Shown one piece after another: positions 24,299 to 36,413 of a stretch of 64,000 bases of DNA. The first letter of the stretch is position 1. Every line of letters starts with the position of its first letter. Made by a program: the position numbers and the translations under genes. Source of the stretch: Sanderia malayensis (Eukaryota; Cnidaria; Scyphozoa; Semaeostomeae; Pelagiidae); assembly GCA_013076295.1 (NCBI GenBank), contig RQOL01000139.1:1054001-1118000 (forward strand), read 5' to 3'. The notes under the pieces are model-generated. The model was not told where the DNA came from. It saw only the letters and a list, made by a program, of their open reading frames with translations, and ran no database searches.

Positions 24299-27200
24299 TT
24301 TAAATGTAATTTAAAAATGGTTAAGGTTGAAAGAAATTGCATCGCTCGCTGACAACCATATCCGTGTTACTGTCGCGACACGGATATAAATCCTCGGGCA
24401 AAGTTCATTAACACACCCTAAATATTGGGGCACTAGGGAGACCCTTATCCACGCGTTTCGCACGGCACGTTTTGTAGGGATTAAATCCTTGGGGCATATA
24501 GGAGTACAGAGTGTAGCATTTCTAATCATTCTTCGTTGGAACTCAGAGAGCTAGCACAATTTCTTTATGTTGTGTTCTCTCAAATATGATAACTATGTTC
24601 TGGGAAGTTCGTCGTTTACTGCTGATCAAAACACAATATGACGTCCGACTGGCCGATGTCTTCCATAGCTACCTCTCAGAGCCACATATACAAGCATATA
24701 CAAGCTATCCCGGTGAGGTCGTTTCTTAATATTTGTATTTGGGTACCAATTATTTCCTGCACATGTATCATTGAACTAGGCTTAGCTCACTTTGCTGTTT
24801 ATCTAGTCAGCATATTTTGCGTGTGATTTCGCCTCGCTTCTTCTTACTGTAAGGTCTGTAAGAGTAACTAACTTGGGAGGGCCTATTTTCTGCTTCCTTG
24901 ATATCCATGGCCACTAGGGTTGTTTTTATCATCTCCCCCTCTTGATATCCCCCACCACTGTACGCCTATTATATGTTTTCATTTAACGCCACTTCATGTT
25001 TGGGGTTTTTCTTGCTTGTAGTTTCGTTCACTTCTTGCTGGTGCATTTATAGCTTGTATATTTATAGCTTTAGACCAGGAATGCCAGGTTGGCAGTAGGT
25101 GCTGCTGATTCTAGAACATCTGGGGGAAAATTTTGCACAAAATCTAAGTATATTTCTGCCATGCAAAGCAAGGGCACGTCAGTTCAGGCTGGTTTGTGAC
25201 GTTTGGCCTGGGCATTAGGCCCTTGTCATGCGATTGCAATGTCAATTAGTTGTCTCGATATCAATTCTCAAATGCTAATTAGTCCCCGCACGGCTGCATT
25301 ATTTTAAAACATTACAAATGTCCCACCAGCAAATTTGTAGGTTCGGTAGCCTGAAAGTCATTATCACACAAAGATTTACAGTTTTTCGTTACTTTACTAC
25401 TAGCACCACCCTTCTTAGCTGTTTGCCATGATACAGTGGCTTGCTTTCTGGTTTTTCCCTTAAATTCGGAAAGGGTGTATCCGTGAAAATCCGTGAAAAT
25501 CACAAATCTATCGCCCTTGCCGCCAGGGTGTGGCAACAACAGGGTATCTGTCTTTGATTGGTTTATTTTCCTTATTTCAAGACCATATTTGTTCTCGTTT
25601 GCGGATAGCAACAAAAAATGTTCACCCTAAAGTCTAAACCGAAAAGGTTCACAATAAGTATCCCACACAGTTCCAAACAGTGACCAGACCCAGCATAGTA
25701 TTATGCTTTGGTATATTTTGAACAGTAATCGTCATTTGGCGTAAAATTTAGCATAATCTGAATTGGTCATGATTTCGGCGCTGTTTGTCGGAGGCGCTGT
25801 TTCCGTTTATAAGTTTTGGGCCAATTCTGATGAGTGTGCGTTTCATTCAAATATCTACAGCTTAATATTAACACCCATGCCCAAGTTTGCTTCTATTTTG
25901 CGTGTGTCGCCCCCTTACAACACATTACGAGTGGCTGGCGGCAATATCCTTCATCAAGCCTTATTTGGGGCTCTTTCGTTATCTACACATGCTGACCTTT
26001 CAGACAGGAATAGCTTGATTTGAAATTTCGAATACTTTCTCTCTCAATCTGGCCTAGTTTGATACCACCTTGGCAGAATCTCCAAACTGATCGCTTAGGA
26101 AAAATTAGGGCGCTGTGCTCGCAAACCGTTTCGGTTCCCCCAATGTCCCAGGCAACGAAATCTAGAGATGATGTTGCACCCTATTTTGTTCTTTAATCCG
26201 TTTTCTATCAACCTAAATTAAAAAACTATATTTGATTGTTGCTGATTTACACGAATTTGAATTTGAATTTGTCGCACTGATTGCAAATTCCACCAAATCG
26301 CGATGTTTGTCAAGTATATACAGCTGCTTTAAGCCATTTTACATTCGGGAAATGGGGGTGATCACTCGTTGCAGATACAATGCTTGTGTTTAGTTACAGT
26401 TGCGGTTTTCTGCCTCGTGGCAGTTGTAGCATTCTCTCGTACTTTATCGAAGGTGTAGCCCCTAATAGTAATTTAATTTGCAATTTCTCCGACCCGACAA
26501 CCAGTCTCAAACCTGACCAGTTTGGAACGAGCTTTACAGTGAGTTTTCCTCGCATGATTATTTCCAGTCATATTGCGCGAATATAAAGGGCCCAAAACAT
26601 AGTGGCTACACAGCTTCTGGGCCGCGATTACGCGGCTTCTGTTGGCCTGTCAGCCCACCTGATCCAAGCTATTGGCCGCTGGTCAAGCACGGCTCACGAA
26701 CCCCACACATAAAGCTACAACAAAGTCAGCTGACCACTGCCTCTCATGCGTTGTCACAAGGGGCTCAAGAGAGTTAAGTATAGCTATTTAAATCGTCGTT
26801 ACTAATACTTCGTTATTATCCTTGCTATTTATTTAACCATCTGGGTAGTTCCTTTTATTTCTATTCTGAATTGTAGCCAACGTCACGTGTGGAACCTATT
26901 ACTATCGGACTCGACGTTATCAGCAGCCCTGGAAAAACAAATGCGTTGCTTTGATCAAATTCAATGGCTATCATTTCCAAGTGCCTTGTTGATGATGCAG
27001 TGTTCAAAGACCTCGTTGAAGGTTCCAACATCAAAATACCTCGCTGAAGGTTGCAATATAAAAATACCTCGCTGAAGGTGCAGTGTTTGAAATACCTCCT
27101 CGGACGTTGCAGTGATAAAAGTATACCTCGTTGAAGGTGCAGTTGTTAAATGCCTCGCTGAAGGTAGCTACCACCGATGAAAAATGCCACGCCTTTGGGC

Positions 27201-27614
27201 TTGCGTGGCCTTATGCCTGTAGCCTTCCTTTTTGGCTTTTGTTTTCCTTAGGAGGTTTCCGGCGGCTGCCCGGTGGTGTCGTCTGCAGGGGCCTCCATTA
27301 TGATTTTTTGCTTGCGTATAGTAACTTTTACCTTAGCCATTTGTTCCTGATCTGCCATTTTTGCTAAGGGTTATTGTTTGGGGAGATGGGAGGAATTGCT
27401 AGCTCCCAAGCCAACTAGGATTCATTCACTATTACCTATAAGGTTAGACTTAAGAAATGAGTATCATAAGTTGTAGTTTTTACGTTCGGGATTCGTGGGG
27501 TCACACTACGTGTTCTGTGGACGGAGTTTGTCGGAATCACCGACCGTAAAAGCCTTTCTTTGCTCAAGCAATCCGGGCCGGTAGGCTAACCGCCCAATTT
27601 CTTGAGATAGCTTA
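24299..27614. mobile_element. 3.3-kb insertion of unknown type inside the LINE endonuclease
   Basis: The LINE coding sequence breaks at ...AATGAT (24298) and resumes at ATCAGG (27615), which defines a 3316-bp insertion. It begins TTTAAATGTAATTTAAAAAT and ends TTGAGATAGCTTA. I see no terminal inverted repeats, no clear target duplication and no coding region. It contains a tract of imperfect ~30-bp repeats at 26990-27170. It could be a non-autonomous element or captured DNA. Confidence 0.65.
26990..27170. repeat. Imperfect ~30-bp tandem repeat
   Basis: About six degenerate copies of AATACCTCGCTGAAGGTGCA, spaced roughly 28-35 bp apart, lie inside the 3.3-kb insertion. The core CTCG(C/T)TGAAGGT is the most constant part. 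Confidence 0.7.
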
Positions 27615-28370
27615 ATCAGGATCTACAGAATCAAGTAGGACCATGAGCTGATTTGTCTTATTTAATATGCTCTGGAAGTTTATAACCAGAACGCTTACAT
27701 TGTTTCTCTTCCTCTGGTGAATACTGCTTCTTATTGGTAATGTGGGTTTTGAACTCACCCTGTCAGTTTTAGGGGTTGACTGAGATAAGGGAGAATCTTG
27801 AATCTGTTGTGTCTGCCCTACTTCTTCTCGTATTGATGATATGCTCTCAAAACTATTTGGAGACTCGGTAAATGATCTAGCAAACAGCAAAGATGAAAAA
27901 TTTGGCAATCCACACTCACAACATATCCATTCAAGACTACATCCAGCAAGTACTCCATAAACCTTTGATGACATCTTCATGCAATCAGCATGGTACCATA
28001 TTGAACAATTTTCGCATGCTATTGCCCTCTCCTTCCACTTCACTGCTCTGGAGCAGATACCACACGGAAATTTTACTTGCCGAGGCCCTGGATTTAAGTC
28101 AACATCACCACTGAGTATCAGTGTCAGCAGTAGAAAGTAGTTACAGTTACCATTATTGATAGGCTGCAATTGTACCTTAGGCCTAAATACACTTCCAGAT
28201 CTGAATCGATCCAAAAAGAATGATATTGTGCCCAATCTTAGTAATTTGCTGTTTTCCTCCAACCTTTCTCCATTAACTCCATGTCTACCATGTGTTGTTG
28301 ATATGATAGAGTGCAAGAACACTGACAGACTAATAAAAAACAACGGAGCAGTGAGCAACTTGACCACCAT
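27612..28370 (-). pseudogene. LINE N-terminus: hydrophobic leader, 2A-like peptide, PHD finger, start of endonuclease
   Basis: A 252-residue frame. Residues 1-25 are hydrophobic (KLLTAPLFFISLSVFLHSI), resembling a signal sequence. About residue 90 is LILSGDVDLNPGP, a 2A-like ribosome-skipping motif (canonical DxExNPGP, here with D for E). A PHD-type finger follows: CGIC ... CENCSIWYHADCM ... WICCECG. The frame then enters the first APE strand (VSVLVINFQSILNK) and is cut at VDPD by the 3.3-kb insertion. 2A motifs in this position are known from animal CR1-type LINEs; skipping here is inferred. Confidence 0.85.
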
Positions 28371-28380
28371 TTTTTATTAA

Positions 28381-30134
28381 TTTTTTATTTATTGCACTGA
28401 TGCAGATGATGTGCAGAATGATGCAGTTGTCTATTATTTTGCTTATCATTTTGCTTATGCTAAGTTATTATGATTAGATTATTTATGGTAAGATTAGGCA
28501 AATCTTATTAACCATATCCCCATTGTGGATTATTGTCGATAAAGTAAAGATCAATCATTTACTCCTTGGTACTTAATTGTTTGTGCATTGAAAGTGTGAT
28601 CTAAACAAAGGAATCAGTAGGTTACTACTTCAACCCTATGTGGTCTTTATTAAAATTTTGAAACTCCTCTTTGTGTCATCAGTTTTAATTTCTAAGAGTT
28701 TCTTGTGATTTTTTTATAATTTTCTCGGAAATGACACATGAAGAAAGAAGATGATAACAGGAGCATTGTGTGAACAAGCTATTGACATGACAGTAGAACA
28801 TGAATATGACTCACCCAGCTAAAATTCTAATGAACAATACAAGCTCAGAGTTTTTGTATATTTCCCGTAATTAAATCTGTTTCTTATCTTTTTGCTTCTA
28901 GTACCGCAGTTTCCTAACTATTTCTAATTTTTAGCACTTGTTTCTTATAGAAAGTTTCTTACAGCGGTATTCGAGAAATGAATAAATTGAATTGAACCAT
29001 TATTTTATAACTTATCTGCACTAACTACTTAACCTACTGAACAATTCATGTGATGGATTCTTTTCGTCAAAAACTCAAAGAAACATTCAAATCTTTAACA
29101 TATCATGTTAACTTCATGATATTAGAAATTCATGCTTGGTTTTACAATATTGCCACAATTTCCATGAAACTGACCAGTTGAGTCATTTTCTTAACAATAA
29201 TTATGCTGAACAACGTGTTTTGCCTGTTTTGTCTGTTTTTAGTTGGCTTCACAATCATTTAGCTTTTGTGACTTTTTGGGTGTGTTGGTTGTTTCGGTTG
29301 CCGTGTTTTGGTTGGATTCACTAACAAACACGCATTTTATTTCATGCGCTTTGTTAGAATGCTCCTTGCACCTTAGCCCAGTTTTAAGGCAGTTTACAGA
29401 ATTAGTAAGGAATTTTGAGTACTCAAGTTTCAATACATTCATCCTTTACCCCTCTTGGTTATCAAAAATACGGCTATTTTGAAGTTTGGTTGAAAAATAA
29501 TGTAAATGACAAAGTATTATACAGTTTTATGCAGCCAGTTGAGAAATCTTTTGCAGGTCTTTTGCTCTCATTTCGTGTGATATTATTCAGTTGTACCTTG
29601 GGAGCAATTTTGAGCTCCGAATTTGAGAAAAAATTGCTTTAAAGTTCACTGCTCCTACAAGCGCCACACTAAGTATTTGTTTTATCGCTTTGCTAATTTA
29701 TGTGGCGCCTACTCGAAGCACCGCCAGGGGTGGGTAAACATAAACAAAATTAATCTTGGCTTCCAAGACGTCCCTTCTTTAAAGATGCGATGGGCTTTTA
29801 CCAGTTCTCTTTGAACGGCTGTCCCGCAGAAGTTCTCTATTCTCCATTCTGTGTCCATGCATTCCCTCCCACCCACGTTCCCTCCCGTGGGAGTCATCTC
29901 CCAACAATGGTTACAATCCGGCGGTTAAACTTGAATCAATGGTAAATAATAGCAATTGTTTTCGCTTTAAATAGATGGTATCCGATTCTATCATTCTGTT
30001 TGCTTCTTTTTCATTTTAAAACCTGTTCGTTGGATCAACTCTCAGTTGAGTTGTTGTAGTAAACTGTATCTGTGAGTTGAGTGACTTGGCCGCTTTCGGA
30101 TAGGATTTGGTTACATGGCAAAACTTGAGAAATA
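28381..30134. other. Interval without supported genes
   Basis: AT-rich DNA. TGAATAAATTGAATTGAA at about 28979-28996 resembles the 3' tail of an L2-like LINE, but no coding sequence adjoins it. Short open frames at 29136-29900 lack recognisable content or splice support. Confidence 0.35.
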
Positions 30135-30784
30135 ATGGCTGATGTTGAAGAACAAGATGATAGAATTGATGCTGTGGCTACAAATATTACATCTGGTATA
30201 TTCTTATGTTTTCCTATTCTGTTGTTATTTGCCTCTGCTTTGTCATGTTATTTGACTGACCCACACTGAACTAGGCCCACAAACTTGAGATTTCAAAGAT
30301 TATTTTTTAATAGCAAATCCCACCCCAAATCGGTTGAGAATATTTTTGAAATTGATAATTATTTTTTATAAACTTATTTCTTAGGTACCCAAAGATCAGT
30401 TACACGGAGAAGAAAAAAGAAGTCAATGGCTGACCTTGTTGGTGAAGCTCAAATCTATACTGAAGCAAAACAAGAAGCGTAAACCAATTAAACCCCACAC
30501 TCGTGTAACATCTTATGATGTTGGCGGAAGAGTTCTCCACAGTAGAAGTTAAAAGAAGAGAAAAACGAAAGATAAGGAAAAGTCTCTTGGTGCTGCTTCC
30601 AATGAAAACAGTAAGTCAATTTAAAAGTTAGAAAACCTATACAAAAATTGACCATTGTTGGTTTTAATTTTTCATTTTTTATTCAACACTTATTCTAAGA
30701 GCAATTTTTTCATAATTGTTTGGGAAAATGCAGTAAGATTAGTAGATACAAGTATACTTTTGCAAGTAAAGCAATGATTGGTAA

Positions 30785-31226
30785 TCTATATATATAAAAC
30801 AGAACTGTTTGTATGTATGTATGTATGTATGTTTGTGGCTATGTCCGCTTATAACTCAAGAACCACTCCACAGATCGCAAAATGAAAGATATCTATGTAA
30901 CCGGAATTTATCTGGGAGTATCCTCAGCGAAAAATGTTTTACAAAACGTTTAGAATTAAAAGAGTAAAACCAGAAAAGTAACGGGTAATTGAAATAAAAT
31001 GTGACGGAATTTTCTATTTCTCAGATCTATTGTGACGTCAAATAAATCACCAGTCTGTATCTGTGTGGTTGTGGGGTACATGTTTCTTGATTCAATTCGA
31101 AGTACACAGTTCAAAAAAGTTAATCAAAATCTGATATTCATTCAAAGTACACAGTTCGCCATTCGCTGAACATTCGCAGAACATTCACCGAAATCTCAAC
31201 CCGGCATCGACGGGTACCAGGGCTAG
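30785..31226 (+). mobile_element. Short non-autonomous Helitron in a KDZ intron
   Basis: It starts TCTATATATATAAAACAGAA after an A, then a (TGTA)n tract. It ends with a small hairpin (ACCCG GCATCGA CGGGT) and ACCAGGGCTAG, matching the Helitron TC...CTRR terminal signature. The base after CTAG is G rather than the expected T, so the 3' target junction is imperfect. There is no coding capacity. It lies in the second intron of the KDZ pseudogene. Confidence 0.65.
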
Positions 31227-34122
31227 GTCTAATTAATATCATTATATAATAATATTTAAGAATAACTTTCTTGTTGAGTAAATTTAGGCCATTATGTGTA
31301 ATCTGTATTCAGGAAGTCTTGACGTTGAGTGATATTTTCATTCTTCGTTTTGGAATTTTGCAGGATTGGAATTAACAGATATTGATTGTGATTATGATGT
31401 CCAGACTGGTGCTGAGATTGATGATCCAGACCAAGGTTGGTTATTATATTCTGTTGATATTTTTGTTGTTTTGCATTTGTTACGTTTTTGTTCATGTATC
31501 TTTATATAGTATATTATGCATATCATACACATTCCAACAGAGTTGAGTGAAGTGATTGCAGAATGCAGACAAGTAATTGGAGTGCCTGAATGTTCCAAAT
31601 GGTCTGAGAGACAGCACTTGTCACATGCAAAATGGGAAGAAAATAGAAAGCTAATGGTGGAGGCATTGCTCAAGCAGCAATTTCTTGATGAGTCTCTGTG
31701 CAGTAACTGCAAGAACTGTCCTGCTTTCTTGAATTGCTTGAATTGTAAATCTTGAGGTCCTATTTGTGGAGCTTGTGACAGGCTATTGCACAAAAAACAA
31801 CCATTTCATGACCGCCAAGTCTGGCAGAATGGTACTTTTGCCTATATTCCTTCTTTGCAGTCAGTAAATGATATTGGAAAAGTCACAATAAGTATGCTGC
31901 AAGTTTTGTCAACCTTTTAGATTTTCACTTAATAATGAAGAAGTATATGTGATTGAGAGTGAATATTATATATTTTTCAGAGGTTGCTGATCTCAGGGTA
32001 CCTGTTTGTAAAAGATGTTGTAATGTGGTAGATGAATTTTCAATTGAATCAACAAGCCAGAGATGCATTCTGGTTTGTCCACTTATTTGTTTGCCAATTC
32101 AGCTCTATCTGATGTTAACATTAGGTTTATTGATATTTTCATAAATTGCTGTCACAGGGTAGCATTATGTAACATTATTGATGGTAGCTTGTTGTTTTCT
32201 TCCAATTTGCTTTTGATAAACATCATTGACTTGCCTTAATGTGAAGCTTTTATTTTCAGGCCGCTATGATTTGCTAAAACACAAATATCTGTGTGATTAT
32301 TGTATGGAAGATGTTGACCCTTTTACACCAACTTCACTTTTGGAGTCACATTACTGGCCAGGAAGCATGGGCAATGTTTCTTATATTTTTGATGAAGAGT
32401 TGTTGGCATTCTGGGATAAATTGAAATCGTTCATGCCAGGAGCCTCAGAATCTGCATTTTTAAGAAGTTTGGAGGACTTATCAAAGGAGAGAAATAGGGT
32501 AAGTAGTTATATCGTACTCCATCACATGCTTGGATGATTCAGGTTTTATCACATCTGTAACATTTTGAATGCTGTTGCATAAGTGTTTTTACTTTTGTAG
32601 CAAGGAACAATTAACAAGACTGCATTTGCAAAACTTTTTCAAAGAGTGGAAATTTTGTGACATGCCTGTTGACGAACTGCAAATGAAGGATCAATTTCAA
32701 TGCCCTAGTTGCAGTATTGAGCAGCATCCAAGTCATGTTGATGGAAACTGCAAGTTATACCGATATAAAGGGTCAGGAAAGTAAGTGACTTTGCATTTTC
32801 TTGCCAAAATAAGTTGTTTTATCATGATCTACTTGTTGGACACATTTTCATCTGCAACATTTCCTTTTGACTATGTGGGGCTTAAACATTACAGTTTCAC
32901 TCTAACTTTGTCATCAACCAGTTTCTCTATATTTTACAGAATTCATTTCTTTTTTAGAAGAAGCAGGTCATCCTATTATGGAAACATGTTCTTTTGCGAT
33001 AATGAATCAGTTGACAATGCTTTGCAGACACTGTATGATGACCCACAGATTGGTAGAATGCCAGTGAGTCATTTTTATGAATATGATGGCCGTATTAAGA
33101 GCTTGGCTTCCAAATAGTACCTTGCATTTAAACATCTCCTAATGTTGTTCAGTGCAATGTGCTTTTGTTACACTGGTGGTGTTGTTTGATAGCATTGCAC
33201 AAGTGATTTCAAATGCATTTCATTATTACAGCTGAATTGGCCCATTCTTTCATCATTTATTTATCTTTTATAGGCAACCGAAAATGGTCTTTGTGGCTCA
33301 ACATTCTGGAAAGCTGCTCAGAATCAGTCACAGAAGTTTGCCAAACTTGATGAAACTGGAATTGTTAAGATATCCTGCCGTCATCGCATAGCACAAAAGG
33401 CCCTCAATATGTTTAGGGGTGAATTGTTTGGCTACAGTTATTTTTTGCAAAAAAAACTATTTGACAGAGGTAGGATTGTCAGTTTTGTATACTGATGTTG
33501 CTTGCAACTATTCGAAATGGGTAAAGAAAGCTGATCCAGAGCTATTCCAGCATTGCAGGTATGCCATTGGGATGATGCATGTCACAGGACACCCTGCACA
33601 TTGTGAGGTATGAGTAAGTTTAAAGTCTATAATTTGTAAATCTTTAATTAATTAGACTATTCAATTTATATTGGCTTCTAATTTTGTATTTCAGGTCCTC
33701 TTTGGTGGGCTTTGGATACAGAACTCCGGTTTTACACCAGGGGAAGAAGATGAACAAATTTTTAGTTATTTGTCGAGAATAGGGGCCACAACAAAATACA
33801 TGCTACCAGAGCGTAAATCCATAACTATACATGCATTGACTTTTACTGAAAACATTCAAGCCAATCATTTCTTGCTTTAGTTAGGTTTCAATTTGTTTTT
33901 AAATTTACTTAGTTTGAATGGAAATATACATTATCTGGTTTTTAGGAAGAGAAGAAACTATAACTGAGCATGCTGCTGCTTGGAATAAGCGCAAGTTGAC
34001 TAATTTTGTTTCAGATTTGCATAAAAGATACACAAATGTAATTTTTCTACCATTTTTTGACATATATTTTTATATCAAAACTTTACATTAGGTGTGGCTC
34101 TAATTACAGCTTGTAATATTAA

Positions 34123-34883
34123 GGGCCCATCTACACGAGAGCTTGAAACATGACCAAGTCCGTCTAGCCCAGCGTGTTGTGTAATGCAATTATCTAATTA
34201 ATGTGTATCCGGCGTGAAATGTTCCAAATTTTAGCAACAGGGTCTCTTCTCATCAAATAAGACCTGTCAGCAACAAGCATATTAAGATGTAAACATGTAT
34301 ATCAAGGTTGCGCTCATTTTGTTTCATTCAAATACAAACGCATTCAAAAAACAACACGTTCAAACAAAATTGAAACTTCTATCAAAATGGCTGGCTTTAG
34401 ACGTATTATTGCAAACAACAAATTCAATGACATGGAACATAGCGATGAATTATATGAAGTTCTCAGGATCAGTATTTTGAACAACAAGATTTTTTATATA
34501 TTGTTGAATGAACTGCCTGATTGCTGCAATCTGCATTTGATAATTTTTTATGTCAAACATGTTAGCAGCAAATGACACAAAACTAGGGAGAAACATAATA
34601 TATTCCTCGTCTGATATTTTGTCTTCCTGCGTGCACCCTCGATGTTGTACATCGAATAGAGGACAAAAGAATTCATCATGACAGGCAAGATTAGTGAAAC
34701 AATAGAAATAAGAACGTTGAGCACCCCAGTGAGGTGCTTTCACATGTCTTCAAAATCGTGCTCACAAAAAGTGATCAAAAATGACAATCTACGGGGGTAG
34801 GGGTGCTCATTTCAGGTGCTAATTAGCTTAATCCCTTGAAGAATTTGAGCTTGCCTGTTTTTTGCTCTCGTGTAGATGGGCCC
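34123..34883. mobile_element. PIF/Harbinger-type MITE with TAA target duplication
   Basis: The terminal inverted repeats are GGGCCCATCTACACGAGAGC at the left and its exact complement at the right end. They are flanked by direct TAA triplets (34120-34122, 34884-34886), the 3-bp TWA duplication typical of PIF/Harbinger. The terminus resembles GGGCCCATGTACAC of the array at 6337. An antisense 97-residue frame inside (34743-34450) has no DDE motif. It lies in a KDZ intron. Confidence 0.85.
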
Positions 34884-36413
34884 TAAGTACGAGTTTGGAA
34901 ATGATAAAGATCTAAAGAATTATTTTGCTGACAGTATTCCTTTTCCCCAGACTCTTCAGAAACAGTGAAGATAAAGGATGAAATGAGGCAGCAGCTGGCC
35001 AAATGTCTATTTCCTGTTATTTCTGAGATGTATGAGAATTGGAGGGAAGAGGCAGTCTTAAATGCCGAAGGTACTTCTTAAGAGATATATAGCTGATTCC
35101 TTATAACCAACTTGATGAAGTAAAACTTGAGTAAAACTGCAGGTATGTCCTTTCAAGTAGACTTGATTTTTGTGATGAAGATTTGTTGTGCTCGAATTTC
35201 TATTTTCTTTGGTCAATTTTTTGTAGATAGCAGCAAAAAGCGGAAGAAGATTCGAGCAAAGATTTCAAGGCAATCTGAATTACTGAAGACTCTTGTTTCT
35301 GTCCACAATGAAAAGTTCGGGCAACGAACGTCCCTTAAAATTGCCAAAATATCATTGCTTTCGTGTCTGCGAGATAGTTTCCCCTGGAGGCAAATACCAT
35401 CAAATGAAGCAATTGGTAATGACCTTCGTAATGATAGCCATTGTGATGATATCCATTGACGTGTCATAACTTTGTAACAGCTTCCTTCTTACATTTCCCT
35501 GCTTCATCAGTATTAACTTATTTATCTCCATTGACAGAAATAAATCTGTATATGAATATATGCTGCAACTTGTTATTTATTTTTTCACCTTGATTATTAC
35601 GTAATGAATTGCATTTTAATTGTGGTAATTTTGTTCTTTGCAGTATCCTCGGAACTAAAACACAATTTGCTTGTCTTGAACTTGACTAATGAAAGATTAA
35701 TGGAAGAGTTCATCATCCTCAAGTCTGAAATGAAGAACTTTATTTTGTTCTTTAGAGATAGGAAAATGTGAGACCTCAAAAACCATTTGAAGGAACTTTC
35801 TGGTTATGCAATGCCATTTGTTCTTTTTTGTGTATTTTGTGTCATTACAACTCACTGCACTACCGGTAGTTGTAATTAGGGATTGTAGTGAAGAACTAGT
35901 AAAAGTGTTTCAATAGCTCACCAGATTTACTGCTAGTTAATATGCATATCTGAATGTTTTACATATCCCATTATCCTTTTTCAGATTTTTCTCGGGAAGG
36001 ATTGGATGTTCTCTTTGAAGAACAAGAACAATACGGAAATGTACGTATAATTTAGATCTTTCTTTACCAGCTTAAATAATGTCATTTAAGATAAGTACTT
36101 GCTTTGTACTTTATGTTTTACTGTCAACCCTGCTCTGTTGTAGAGTCTATATGAAACATCAATAAAAACTGATGACATCATCAAAGGGAAAATTGCCTTA
36201 ATAAATAGGGGGATCAGCTATTGCAAATCGCAGCTGCAGTTTACATGTGATACCTTTGGTAAATGCATCACCGAAAATGCAGCACCAGAGGTGGAAATAG
36301 CTCCAATTTCCTCTGTTGCTGTTGACATACCGAATTTTGAGGAAGACTCAGAGTTTGGCGAAAATATTTCAGATGTGACAGAGCTTGCTACACCTTCTGA
36401 TTTATCATACTGA

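Larger units (their letters stand above)
21318..28380 (-). mobile_element. CR1/L2-type non-LTR retrotransposon, interrupted
   Basis: A minus-strand LINE. In element order: an N-terminal reading frame with a 2A-like peptide and PHD finger (28370-27612), APE endonuclease split in two, RT (23168-21891), a C-terminal segment (21889-21581), a 3' UTR, and a (TTTA)n-type tail at 21375-21318. A 3.3-kb insertion lies at 24299-27614. Frameshifts occur in A-runs near 23450 and 21950. RT and endonuclease motifs point to the CR1/L2/jockey group; the exact clade is unresolved. Confidence 0.85.
30135..36413 (+). pseudogene. KDZ (Kyakuja/Dileera/Zisupton) transposase, multi-exon, decayed
   Basis: About 16 exons, including 30135-30195, 30385-30610, 31364-31435, 31541-31891, 31981-32072, ~32260-32498, ~32580-32780, ~32957-33063, ~33275-33608, 33695-33812, 33946-34037, 34951-35070 and a last exon ending at 36413. 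Family marks are an N-terminal cysteine cluster (LCSNCKNCPAF; ICGACDRLLHKKQPFHDR), HYWPGSMGN, CPSC, LDETGIVKISCRH, NMFRGELFGYSYFLQ, LYTDVACNYSKW, TGHPAHCEV, GGLWIQNSGFTPGEEDEQIF and AAAWNKRK. The DDE-type acidic residues are still visible. Lesions are TAA 30550, TGA 31753, and frameshifts in exon 2, near 32625 and near 33470. It would have been a cut-and-paste transposase; this copy cannot encode one protein. Confidence 0.85.
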
